A DNA stretch of 64,000 nucleotides, taken from positions 3,095,001 through 3,159,000 of the forward strand of contig NC_074711.1 in the NCBI RefSeq assembly GCF_947242115.1, read 5' to 3'. Every line of letters begins with the position of its first letter. Position 1 is the first letter of the stretch. This document shows, one piece after another, positions 31,001-41,979 of this stretch. The translations under genes were made by a program, and so were the position numbers. Source of the DNA: Biomphalaria glabrata (taxonomy: Eukaryota; Mollusca; Gastropoda; Planorbidae). Below the pieces are notes generated by a model that did not search any database, had not been told where the DNA came from, and saw nothing but the letters and a program-made list of their open reading frames with translations.

Positions 31001-31269
31001 TAAAAATCACCATCCCCAACCCCCCCCCCCATGACCTCACCTACTGTACCTATGAATCCGAATGAACCCACTGAGACTCTAAACCATAATAAACCTACTG
31101 AACCTACTCACCAAACTAAACCCACTTGAGCTAGGAATAAAAGTCAATCTACTGGAGCTATGAGCCAAATTTCATCAAGAATATCGTGAAACCAGCACAA
31201 TGAACATTAGTGTCCTGCCGTTTGTTGACAAAACATGTGACAAACGTTTAATTTAATTCCAGCCTTTAA

Positions 31270-31342
31270 CTCTTTCTCTCCGTAATTATTTACCACATTC
31301 TGGTGGAATCAACGTTGGTATCGTCTGTTAGGAGAGAAAGAG
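31270..31342 (-). mobile_element. TTAA-flanked mini-element, short form (73 bp), copy 2
   Basis: The same 12-bp perfect inverted ends CTCTTTCTCTCC / GGAGAGAAAGAG, flanked by TTAA at 31266-31269 and 31343-31346. Inverted relative to 16128-16202 and about 90 per cent alike by eye. Confidence 0.85.
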
Positions 31343-31346
31343 TTAA

Positions 31347-32035
31347 ATTTGTTTTTAGCCACAGCAATAACAATAACTCCACCAACTACCAGATCTAGAA
31401 CCTAACCACATCTATGGCTCTAGTGTTATCGATGCGGTCGTTCAGAGATAATCATTACCACACGTGGACCAGCCTGAAAGTGGTTACATGTCCCAGAAGT
31501 GGCTAACGACACGAATAAACATTATTTTTTCCCGGCCTCATCTTACTGAGGGGCTCACTCTCGTGTGTACACACAGACCCGAAAAGTGAGAAGTTATTAC
31601 AGCGGGAAACTTTGATTGCTTTTCTATTTCCCGCCTCCTGCTGCCTACGTCACTAATCCTGGTGTCTGCTCAAGTCAAGGAGACATGAATGCCACATTGG
31701 AAGGCGAGAAGAATGAGAGTATGTGGGGGGGGGGGGGAGAGATTGGGGTCGGGGAAAGAAAATTTACTTAGGGGATGGGGGTAGTCTAGAAGAAATACGA
31801 TCCTGAAAGAAAATGAAAAGAGCACCTCGGAAAAAAAAAAGTACAATATTAGGTCAATAAAGCTTTGGCCAGCATTAAGCCCAAAATCCCCAGGACCGAT
31901 TTTCAGAAGGTCATCAACCAGTGGGCTACACAGATAGGTTCCGGTAGGTCCCTTGAGACTTGGTAACAGACAGCTCTTCTCGAAGGGCATTATGGGAAGT
32001 AACAGGATGACGCAAATCTGAATATGTAACATTGT
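31347..32035. other. Intergenic stretch, nothing recognised
   Basis: The 148-codon minus frame at 31670-32116 runs into the neighbouring minisatellite. Its middle (LLPSLKGPTGTYLCSPLVDDLLKIGPG) is not simple sequence, but I recognise no family. Confidence 0.35.
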
Positions 32036-32039
32036 TACG

Positions 32040-32350
32040 TGCATGAGACAGGGAACATTTAAACACCAAGTAAAAAACCAGGAACATTTAAACACCAAGT
32101 AAAAAACCAGGAACATTTAAACACCAAGTAAAAAAAGAACATTTAAACACCAAAGTAAAAGCAAGGAACATTCAAACACCAAAGTAAAACAAGGAACATT
32201 TAAACACCAAAGTAAAAACAAGGAACGTTTAAACACAAAAGTAAAAAAATAAGGAACGTTTAAACACAAAAGTAAAAAAATAAGGAACGTTTAAACACAA
32301 AAGTAAAAACAAGGAACATTTAAACACCAAAGTAAAAACAAGGAACATTC
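32040..32350. repeat. 29-bp minisatellite, about ten copies
   Basis: Unit GGAACATTTAAACACCAAGTA plus an A-rich end, period 29 bp in the first copies (32052, 32081, 32110), drifting to 27-31 bp later through variable A runs. Confidence 0.92.
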
Positions 32351-33940
32351 ATAACAATAAAACAAACTAGGACCGATGAACAATAATAGGCCTATATTCA
32401 ATTACCAACAAAGAACGTACACATACAAAACCAGAGATGAAAAACAAGGTACACACGCCGTTTATAGTACAAGGTACACTTGCATATTAAAGTACAAATA
32501 AGGAACTCAATAACTATTCAAGACATAAAATGTCAAGGCTAAAACACACACCAATATATGACCACCACCACCACCACCCCCCCCCACACACACACATTAA
32601 GGTGACCCTCTTACTTTTTGATATAGGAGCCACACTATAAATAACAGCAGTTCTAAAATAGATCTCTATTGACCATCGATTGAGTAGAACGTTAGTTGGA
32701 TTGCATAGGAGCCATGAAAGATCAATAATTCAGTCAGTTTATCGTTCAAATTTAATTTTTAAGTTTACAAAACACCTCACAAAGAAACCCAGGAACACCC
32801 AGTAGCCTATATTTGAAAAACAAAATGTAGAGATTTCCGGGTGAAAGACCTTTACAAATAAAAGAAAATAATGGATGTTTTCAACCCAGATTCTGACAGA
32901 GAAAAAATCTCTGTAAAGAAATTAGATTAAAGCAAAATTATCATTTAAAAAGAGAAGACATAGGAATCAAAACAAAAAACCAAGAAAAAAAATCCTCACG
33001 GGTGACATCTGATAACTGTTATCAAAACATAGACACTCACAAAACATGGACATACAGACAAACACATTTATAAATAAACAAACTTAGGAGTGGGAAAACA
33101 TCAAACGAGAGATGGGAAGCGTTAACACAAGCTAAAAAAAAATATTTCCTAAATAGAAATCCGTTTAAATGCGTCCTTAAAAACAACTCAGAAACATTTC
33201 TCTACATTTTTAAAGACATGTGTAATCTGTCAGCAAATCTGCAGCCAAGATTGTAGACCTAGTAGAAATTTGTAAAAAAAATAAAAAACACAACATAGAA
33301 GTTCTCATTACAAGACGTTATTTTCAGAATGCCGATAAAAAAAAAGGGGGGAGAGAAGTCGGTCTCAACGTCTGCTCTGTATTCCATTGAATTTTCCCAG
33401 ATAACCTTCACTGCGATCAATGACGCGAGAACATGCCCAGGGGCGAGACGCACGCCATCTTTATTTCTTTGCCTCCTTCTCAGTTATCAAAAGATAAAAT
33501 TGCGCATGAACATTTGAAAAAGATTGAAGAGTTCCGAGAAAGGGGAAAGTATGTATCCAAGAGATAATTTCAAATAAATTTACAAAAAGCGGGGCGACAT
33601 ATCTCTCCAGGGCACCGAAATTCGAAAAATTATTCGTTATAGAATTTGAAGGGCTCCTAAAACTCAAATTGTAGAGATCATACCACGATAAATGACAGCC
33701 GAATCTTTGACATCAGGTTAAAGGATAAAAATCAATTTCAAATAAAATTGTAGACCTTTCCCAATGCTCAGGAAAAAAAAACAGAATTGATTAGTTTCAA
33801 GTTGGATAGTATCAATATTCACCGAATTGGAATCATGTGAACTAAAGATGTCTTCCGTTTCTTATTTACTAAATTTCTCGCTGAAATGTTTGTGATGAGT
33901 GATTTAGTCATCTCAATAAGTCATTGAAATAGAGTAAAAA
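32351..33940. other. AT-rich intergenic stretch, nothing recognised
   Basis: A (CCA)n(CA)n microsatellite lies at about 32560-32600. Frames near 33259-33667 are short, overlap on opposite strands and lack motifs. Confidence 0.5.
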
Positions 33941-33944
33941 AAAA

Positions 33945-34145
33945 GTATAGTTTCCCCTTTCAGACCTTACGGTCCTTAGGGCAATGTAATGGTCATCTTC
34001 TTAACGAGGTTGTCATGTGGTCAACTCAACGACCCCCCCATCCTTAGAGCAGGGTAGACTCAGAGGCGCCCTAAAGATCACAAAATTAAAGCTCACAGTC
34101 TTCATCAGGATTCGAACCCGGGACCCCTAGGTCCAACCACTGGTT
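33945..34145 (-). mobile_element. SINE family A, nearly full but internally shortened
   Basis: Complement shows the B-box region AGGATTCGAACCCGGGACC, CAGGGTAGACTCAGAGGCGCC, GTCATGTGGTCAACTCAACG and the 3' part TTTCCCCTTTCAGACC. The outer tRNA-like head is decayed. Confidence 0.75.
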
Positions 34146-34577
34146 GTAGTCACTTAAATGGATCATTTTTACAACAGATAATTTTTAATGGAAAAAAAAA
34201 TCCTCCATTAAATTTTCGCTTATTGTACATGGAATGATCGAGCTCAGACATCAGATTGCTTTTTATTTAAATGATACTCTAATGTTAAAAAAAAACGTCT
34301 CTTGGGTCTGAAATATTTCTAAAAGTCGCAGTGGCTGAAATGTGAGCAAATGGCAAAACAAAGAATGGACACTAGCCGCCTCTACCTTCAACAGTGTTTA
34401 GGCTAGACCAATTGTTATGATAGGCCTGACTGCAGACCTGTGACGTGGCAACGAGTTATTGGTCTCGACTGGCCCTTCGATGCCATGTCATCAGGCTTAC
34501 TATAACGATAGGTCCTCTCGGTTTAGGCTAGTTCTAACATTTTTTTTATTTTCATTCAATCAAAGGTAGCGTGTATT

Positions 34578-34686
34578 CTAGTTCCCCTTTTCAGACCCGA
34601 CATTAATAACCACAGTCTTCACCAGGATTCGAACCCGGGACCCCCAGTACGGAAGGCAGGTGCTTTGCCGCTCAGCCACCGCGCCT
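34578..34686 (-). mobile_element. SINE family A, body deleted
   Basis: The well preserved tRNA-like head (CGCTCAGCCACCGCGCCTCC at its 5' end, AGGATTCGAACCCGGGACCC B box) is joined directly to the far 3' end (AGTTCCCCTTTTCAGACC). About 150 bp of body is missing. Confidence 0.78.
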
Positions 34687-34689
34687 CCA

Positions 34690-35214
34690 ACTTGTATTCT
34701 TTAAAAAAAAAATTAGGCGCGTTTATCTCATTTCACTGTTCATTTACTTCCTAGATAAGCAGAAAGTTCTCACGTGTCCTCAAACTTGTAGGAAGGGTTG
34801 CCTCTTCTAACAATTGACAATCTGGCAAGGGTTATTTTTAGTATGTTCATTCTGTGGTCAAGAATTTTTCTCCAGGATAAGTCGTTCTAGAGACTAACAA
34901 ACAAATGCATCTAGAGACGAGTCTGTCGTTTTACTGTATATACCGCCTTATAGTAAAGTTATTATGAAAGAGTTCAATATTTTTGAGATGTACGACATAG
35001 CTAAACTTGTTGTAATTTGCATGAAAGGATTAATGTTAAATTTGAATAATTAAAATATATTAGTCTAATTTTAAAAAAACTCTTTACAGTAATCAACAAA
35101 GAACAAAATAGTATTACCCAGTTCATCCTTTGAGTTCTACGATTTTGAGTCACATGACACCCAGCTAAACACAAAAAAAAAACTTAAAAAAAAAACAAAG
35201 CTTTTAAAAAGGAA
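34690..35214. other. AT-rich intergenic stretch, nothing recognised
   Basis: No frame above 60 codons and no repeat family seen. Confidence 0.5.
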
Positions 35215-35478
35215 ACTACTGTACATTTACAGCTATAATACCAATACAATAAGAATTATTTACTTCACCAATAACTCATCAGATTAACTAATAACCAATA
35301 ATTAATTGACTAATTTGTTAATTTTTCAATTGCTACAGTTTTTGTTAGGTACAATAAATAATTGTCTAAAGTTTCAACTTGATCTGAGAATAGGTGTGGG
35401 AGAAATAGCGTGTTCAAAATTTGGCACGGACAGACAGACAGACAGACAGAGGGAGTTGATATGAGCTTTGTAAAAAAA
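35215..35478 (-). repeat. Family D repeat, partial copy
   Basis: Has TTTCAACTTGATCTGAGAATAGG, a (CAGA)n run and the TIR end GAGTTGATATGAGCTTTGTAA. The tRNA-like half is missing. Confidence 0.65.
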
Positions 35479-35699
35479 AAAAGTAGATCTAGTGATGGCG
35501 TTGTTTATTTTGCTTTAAACATAAAGTAAGTAGAATCAATACATCTACTCAACTTTCAAAAGTTAGTTTATCGATTAGAACCGGTATTAACTCAGGATTA
35601 GTTTTCACTCATCAATTCCCAACTGGTACCTCTCATACGTATCTCCGACAATCACTTACACAATCTCACTAACACACCACACACACACACACACACAAG

Positions 35700-36030
35700 G
35701 TTATTGTAAAGATCCACACCTAAGGTTACGTTAGTTTCGCCCCACCGCCGGTTATTGATTAGTTTTAACGGGAATACCCCCGTACTCTGGGGGAGTTTAC
35801 CGACATAGAGGAAAACATATTATTTTGTTGCCCTGTCTGAGTCCCCGGGTGGGGCACGTCCCCCGCGGCCAACTGTCTCAGTCTTTGGCATCTTTATAAT
35901 AAGATGGGAGAATGAGAAGTGGGAATCAGGGCCGGCGATGGGAGGCGAGGTTTGCGGACCGTCAAATCAGACAAAGATGATTGGGTTATTAGCACTGAGC
36001 CACAACCGTTTCCCTAGTCCCGGCCACATT
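35700..36030. other. G+C-rich unassigned block
   Basis: Contains CCCCACCGCCGG, a CCCCGTACTCTGGGGG hairpin, GAGTCCCCGGGTGGGGCACG, and ends in AGTCCCGGCCACATTC. All three plus frames and the minus frames are interrupted, so it is not a long exon. It resembles no repeat elsewhere in the window. Confidence 0.4.
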
Positions 36031-36139
36031 CAGAGACATCTTCACACTTATCCCATGTCCTAACTTGAAATATATATTCTGCTACTCGCTAAACCTGTTG
36101 GTATAATGTGTATATAATAACATTACTATATTAGTTGGA

Positions 36140-36545
36140 AATACTTATAAAAATCTTATATCAACTAACTCTGTCTGTCTGGTAAATAGTTTGATCACGT
36201 TATTTCTCCCACACCCATTATCGAATCAAGATGAAACTTTGTAAAATTATTCAATGGCGAGGACAATATATGAAACAAATGTAAAAAATTAACCAAGTAG
36301 TCAATTAAATACTGGTTATTAATTATTTTGTTTTATACCGACAAGGGAAATAATCCTTCAGTATTCACAGAGATGGTTGAATATGTTTTGGTTTCGTCCC
36401 CTTAAATAATTGTACACGTTATTTCTCCCATACCCATTCTTGAATCAAGTTGAAACTTTGAACAGTTATTTATTGTACCTAACAGAACTGATCAAAGACA
36501 AATTAACAAATTAGAGATATTGGTGATAAATTATTTTGTTTGATA
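36140..36545 (+). repeat. Family D repeat, one partial copy followed by a second
   Basis: First copy from TCTTATATCAACTAACTCTGTCTGTCTG; a second partial copy begins at about 36405 (TGTACACGTTATTTCTCCC). Both have the CACGTTATTTCTCCCAYACCCATT block. Confidence 0.65.
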
Positions 36546-36789
36546 TCAAAAAATAGTATTGCATTTTGTTTTCTGTATTTATTACAGCCTCGGCTATGGA
36601 AAATGCAACTGCCAGTTTTGTGGTGTCCATGCGTCTGTCCGTCCGTCACGTTTAGATCTATAAAAAAAAAACAAGAAAAGTATAAGTAGAAAAGTATACA
36701 TATTAAGTAAAGTGGTAGAGGGGTAAAATCGTGTATATTAATATGACATCTATACATGGCTTTCTCTGATTTGAGGTCACGTTTTATTA

Positions 36790-37160
36790 CATCTATGTAA
36801 CCTGCGCTATCTGTGGACAGGAGTGTCTCTCCAAAATATGGCTCCACAGCCACATTGAACATCAATACTGACAATTGGGAAGACAAAGCTCTAGACCGCA
36901 ACAGATGGAGAGAGACAGTGACCAACAAAGCTATGGACAGTGAAAGTACATGGGTCTCAGCTCAGGAAGAAAAACGTACAATCCGAAAAACGGCCAGCTC
37001 CTCTACCACCGAAGCAAAAGCCACCTTAACCTGCGCTATCTGTGGACGGGAGTGTCTCTCCAAAATAGGGCTCCACAGCCACATGAGGAAGTGTGCTTTG
37101 AGATGAACCATAGTCGTTCTACGACTGAAGGAGGCCAATGATGATGATGATGATGGGAAT
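36790..37160 (+). mobile_element. LINE family H tail with duplicated zinc-finger segment
   Basis: The 97-codon frame at 36813-37106 reads NWEDKALDRNRWRETVTNKA, then EEKRTIRKTASSST and a finger CAICGRECLSKIGLHSHMRKC (C-x2-C...H-x3-H pattern). This is the end of a LINE ORF2. A second copy of the finger-coding DNA sits just upstream (about 36797-36855). The 3' end is a (GAT)n run after GAAGGAGGCCAATGATGATG, a common LINE 3' terminus. Confidence 0.75.
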
Positions 37161-38700
37161 GATGACAATACTTTCTACCTTTTGTTTTTTTCCTCAGCGG
37201 GTTTATTACATTGTGTAACGCCTCTCAGCCTGTTACTGTACCATGTAGGATTGATAAAAAAAGGCGAGGGAAACGCGATTTGATCTCTGAACTTATCATC
37301 AGGAGGTTGATTTAACTAATGCCACATAGCGCCATCTGGCGAGTGGTGGAGCTACGGTAAACACTGACTTGATTTGTAAAGTCAGACATCAGACACCACG
37401 CTCAGTCCCCCCCCTCCCATTTTTTTTTTAAAACCCAGATCACGTCTCAGCCTTCATGCTCCCAATTCACCCATTCGCCCTGATTGTATTTCCCCACCAT
37501 ACACAATCAATCAAAACATATTGGAGCCCGGTAAAACATTGTTTGTAAACACGTGGGCAACAGTCTATTTATAGTCACATCACGTGATCAAATACTATCA
37601 GCGGCTCAATTTTCTAGATGAGTGTCGCTCAAACCTGTGGTCCGCGGACTACTCAAAAGCGATTTCAGTATTAGTGGAAAGTTCTTAAAAACAAGAAAAA
37701 CGTTTAAAATATTTTTAAGACAAATACCTCCTTTATACAAAGTATAGAGCGATTGTTTTTCTCAATTACTAATGAATATTAGACCTAATAAATTCCTTAA
37801 TAAATTAGAGCCTACATGCAGAAATATTCTAAGATATATATTTTCTAGTCCTCTATCAAAATTTATATTATTTTTTTTTATACTTTGACAAATTATAACG
37901 GTAATTCTTTTCCCAAGCAATAGAAATCAACTGTCAAAGTTCTAGGAAAATCATTAGAGCTGTTTTCGAGAACCCTGTTTACCGAGGTTTTAGGTTTTGC
38001 TCAGGAGGTTTGTCCACCCATTCGAAATGTGCAACTTGAAAAGAGGTATTGTAAAATTATGTAAATAGAGATTTCAATAAAACTAGCATATGAGATTCTG
38101 CCGCACCAGAGTTGGCTTGATCAGCCTCACCAGATTCTGCCCCGTCTCAAGACGAAACCAAAACCAGTGACTCTTCTGGGCGCATCCATTGTCTTTCGAG
38201 ACCGAATAAGCCATATGCATACAGCATGAGATTGAGTTGTACACATTTATAATGCATATGTATGACAAGACCAAACACAATGTATTTTAAAAATTCTAGA
38301 AGGTTGACGCAATGAAATTTCACTGTCTCTGTTTTGTCCAATGCTAATTGCTAAAACCAAAATTATAATAAAAACATCAACAATTTAAGTCTAAGTATGT
38401 CATAGCCTTATCGTGGCTAGGATACACTCATTCCTTCATCCCAATGCAAGATCTATACATAAACATATATAACCGTGAAAATCACTCCTCTTCGCACTCT
38501 TAGAAGCTTTGTCCTCAGGTTTCCACATTTAGCAGGCGAGTTGTTCAACGTAACCTGAGAGTGGGAGAACTCATTCACGCTTCTTTACTCTAGCAACACT
38601 TTTTTTTTTGTCTTACAAATTAAGTAGCAGACGATAGTCAATAACAAGGGGAGGTAATCTACTGAAATTCACTTTAAAGATAAATGTCTTCTATTATCCG
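37161..38700. other. Intergenic stretch with family E repeat and a LINE-like tail
   Basis: A family E copy lies at about 37720-38030. At 38090-38330 the minus strand has a G+C-richer patch (GTCTCGAAAGACAATGGATG, GTCTTGAGACGGGGCAG) that resembles LINE tails in style, but I cannot prove it. Confidence 0.4.
37328..37346 (+). promoter_or_regulatory. CTCF-like motif
   Basis: AGCGCCATCTGGCGAGTGG fits the animal CTCF core (GCGCCMYCTRGYGG) closely. A single site in AT-rich DNA; function inferred from the motif alone. Confidence 0.3.
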
Positions 38701-38940
38701 GGGTTTTGCTCGGTACGAACTCTCTCTCTCTCTCTTTTTCCCCAAATATCTGTCTATGTCTCTCTCTCCCTCTCTAGTCCTCACCCTCATGTCTAAACTA
38801 ACTCTCCTCATTCCTCAGACATTTAATTTTATCTAAGACTTTCGTAATGGAAATATTAATTCGATAAAAGGGCTGGAGTAGTCTCCCGTTTTTCTTTCAT
38901 TCGTTCATTGTTTCAGGGCTCAGTCTACACACATGTGAGG

Positions 38941-40670
38941 GATGAAGTGATGAGGTGATGAAATGATGATTTATAAAGTGATGAAATGATGAAGTGATGA
39001 GGTGATAAAGTGATGAGGTGATGGAGTTATGAGGTGATGAAATGATGATTGATGAAATATGTAGTGATGAAATGATGAGGTGATGAAGTGATGAGGTGAT
39101 GAAGTGATGAGGTGATGAAGTGATGAGGTGATGAAGTGATGAGGTGATGAAGTGATGAGGTGATGAAATGATGAGGTGATGAAGTGATGATTGATGAAGG
39201 GATGAGGTGATGAAGTGATGAGGTGATGATTGATGAAGTGTTGAGGTGATGAAATCATGAAGTGATGAGGTGATGAAGTGATGAGGTGATGAAGTGATGA
39301 GGAGATGAAATGGTGAGGTGATGAAGTGATGAGGTGATGATTAATGAAGTGGTGAGGTGATGAATGATGAAGTGATGAGGTGATGAGGTGATGAAATGAT
39401 GAGGTGATGAGGTGATGATTGATGAAGTGGTGAGGTGATGAAATGATGAGGTGATGAAGTGATTATTGATGAAGTGGTGAGGTGATAAAGTGGTGAGGTG
39501 ATGAAGTGGTGATGTGATGAAGTGATGATTGATGAAGTTATGAGGTGCTGAAGTGATGAGGTGATGAAGTGATGAAGTGATGAATTGATAAAGTGATGAG
39601 GTGATGAAGTGATGATTGATGAAGTGATGAAGTGATGATTGATGAAGTGATGAGGTGATGAAGTGATGAGGTGATGATTAATGATGTGGTGAGGTGATGA
39701 TTGATGAAGTGATGAGGTGATGATTGATGAAGTGATGAGGTGATGAAGTGGTTAATTGATGAGGTGATGATTGATGAAGTGATGAGGAGATGAAATGATG
39801 AGGTGATGAGGTGATTATTGATGAAGTGGTGAGGTGATAAAGTGGTGAGGTGATGAAGTGGTGATGTGATGAAGTGATGATTGATGAAGTTATGAGGTGC
39901 TGAAGTGATGAGGTGATGAAGTGATGAAGTGATGAATTGATAAAGTGATGAGGTGATGAAGTGATGATTGATGAAGTGATGAAGTGATGATTGATGAAGT
40001 GATGAGGTGATGAAGTGATGAGGTGATGATTAATGATGTGGTGAGGTGATGATTGATGAAGTGATGAGGTGATGATTGATGAAGTGATGAGGTGATGAAG
40101 TGGTTAATTGATGAGGTGATGATTGATGAAGTGATGAGGAGATGAAATGATGAGGTGATGAGGTGATGATTGATGAAGTGGTGAGGTGATAAAGTGGTGA
40201 GGTGATGAAGTGGTGATGTGATGAAGTGATGATTGATGAAGTTATGAGGTGCTGAAGTGATGAGGTGATGAAGTGATGAAGTGATGAATTGATAAAGTGA
40301 TGAGGTGATGAAGTGATGATTGATGAAGTGATGAAGTGATGATTGATGAAGTGATGAGGTGATGAAGTGATGAGGTGATGAAGTGATGAGGTGATGAAAT
40401 GATGATTGATGAGGTGATGATGTGATGATTGATGAAGTGATGATGTGATGATTGATGAAGTGATGATTGATGAAGTGATTATTGATAAAGTCATGATTGA
40501 TGAAGTGATGAAGTGATGAGGTGATGAAGTGATGATTGATGAAGTGATGAGGTGATGATTGTTGAAGTGATGATTGATGAGGTGATGAGGTGGTGAAGTG
40601 AAGAAGTGATGAGATGATGAAGTGATGATTGATGAGGTGATGAGGTGGTGAAGTGATGAAGTGACTGCGT
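38941..40670. repeat. 8-bp satellite (GATGARGT)n, about 1.7 kb
   Basis: Built of GATGAAGT and GATGAGGT octamers with GATGATT, GATAAAGT and GGTGAGGT variants. Long minus frames (His/Ser/Thr/Ile-rich, up to 284 codons) arise because two runs of mixed octamers avoid stops; they are not genes. Confidence 0.95.
39440..40377. repeat. 352-bp higher-order repeat within the octamer satellite
   Basis: The rare variant TGAGGTGCTG occurs at 39541, 39893 and 40245, exactly 352 bp apart. The surrounding order of variants (GTGATAAAGTGG, GTGATGTGATG, GAATTGATAAAG) is the same each time. Two complete units and most of a third are present; 352 is 44 octamers. Confidence 0.92.
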
Positions 40671-40754
40671 GAGTCTGTGTGGAATATAGTAGTTGTATCT
40701 CTGAAAACAAAATATTCTTCCCTATAACATCTATCTCTGCCCACTACTTATAAT

Positions 40755-41420
40755 TTGAGCATTAAAGATCTAACACCAAGTCCTCTAACAACCTCCTGGC
40801 GACAATCACATAGAGAATTGGCTCAACTAATGGGTATCAGGAAACACAGGCAAAGTTATGTACAGAGCAATGACCATGCCAAACAAACTGGACAAAGAGC
40901 ATTGTACGATCTTCCAACTAAGATTAGAACATACACCTTTAAATTACCACCTTAACAAAAACAAATTCCAACCCACCTAGCCCTGTGTAGACACTGCGTC
41001 CACCCTCATGAAACCACGAACCGTATACTCTCTGAATGCCCCTTCCTTAGGCAGACCCTACTGCCACAACAGCCCAACATAACCAACCCTCTGTATGGCA
41101 GTGCTGAACAACTGAAGAGAACAGCACACTTTTTTTCCTTGACACAGTCTGCAAAAGAGCTTACAGCTCAGCACCAAAAATCTGGCTAAAAGAAGACCTG
41201 TGTAGACACTGAATCCACCCTTATGAAAACATGAACCGTATACTCCCTGAATGCTCCTTCCTTAGGCAGACCCTACTGCCACTACAGCCCAACATAACCA
41301 ACCCTCTGTATGGCAGTGCTGAACAACTGAAGAGAACAGCACACTATTTTTCCTTGACACAATCAGCACCAAAAATCTGGGTAAAAGAAGTCAAGTGGAA
41401 GCTTTCCTATAAGCGCAATC
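40755..41420 (+). mobile_element. I-clade LINE C-terminal remnant with a 215-bp tandem duplication
   Basis: The first frame reads TSWRQSHRELAQLMGIR and GQRALYDLPTKIRTYTFKL, the end of an RNase H/linker region. After a break comes CRHCVHPHETTNRILSECPFLRQ, a C-x2-C-x4-H-x-C-like knuckle typical of I-clade LINE tails. The knuckle segment is duplicated in tandem with a 215-bp period (CTGTGTAGACACTG at 40983 and 41198); the second copy carries the frame at 41231-41446. Inactive. Confidence 0.7.
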
Positions 41421-41785
41421 ATTATTTGACGCTTTCATTTCAGTGACTATTACCAAAACTGCAAATCAAAGCCCTAGGTGTGAACTGGGCCTCAGTGAAG
41501 CAATGAGCCACGATGAGACCTATTGCTCCAGTGGGCAGGTTGCTGGGGTAGGCATGTTTCTGTGGAAAACGGGTTTAGGAGGATTGCGTGTGACCAAAGC
41601 ACTGACAATCAATATTCGTATCCATCTGAGTGGATCACTAAAGGATCTCCACTAAAGTTTTTTGAGATTAGATCTCAGGTCTCTCTTTTCCATCACCACG
41701 ATTCATCTTTATCTTTCAATCGTCCTAAAAAAATTCACTGGCATACTTTTTTTAAAAAATACTTCTATCATGTGATACACCGAAT

Positions 41786-41979
41786 CAGGGCCGGCCTTAC
41801 ATTATTGGAGGCCCTAGGCGAAGTGACTTTGGTGGCCCCCAAATAAAATAGGAAAATAAAAAAATAGCGACAAAAATAAAATTACACATTTTTTTTTAAA
41901 CCTAGTGTACAATAACATTGGGCACACGTTTCGATATTCCTTCTCGACCCATTTGCCACTAACCCTAGCAACGCCACTG
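41786..41979 (+). mobile_element. Chimeric MITE: CAGGGCCGGC left end, CAGTGGCGTAGC right end
   Basis: Starts CAGGGCCGGCCTTAC..GGAGGCCCTAGGCGAAG, the left end of the 13650/59288 family, but ends CCTAGCAACGCCACTG, the complement of the other hAT MITE end. The flanks (CACCGAAT / CGAGGATT) do not match. It probably arose by a deletion joining two neighbouring elements. Confidence 0.55.

Noticed and set aside
31670-32116. 148-codon minus frame as a gene
   Set aside because: Its start lies in a minisatellite and no family motif, splice site or codon signal supports it; kept only as an unassigned note.
39890-40744. 284- and 226-codon minus frames rich in His, Ser, Thr and Ile
   Set aside because: Arise from the GATGARGT octamer satellite.
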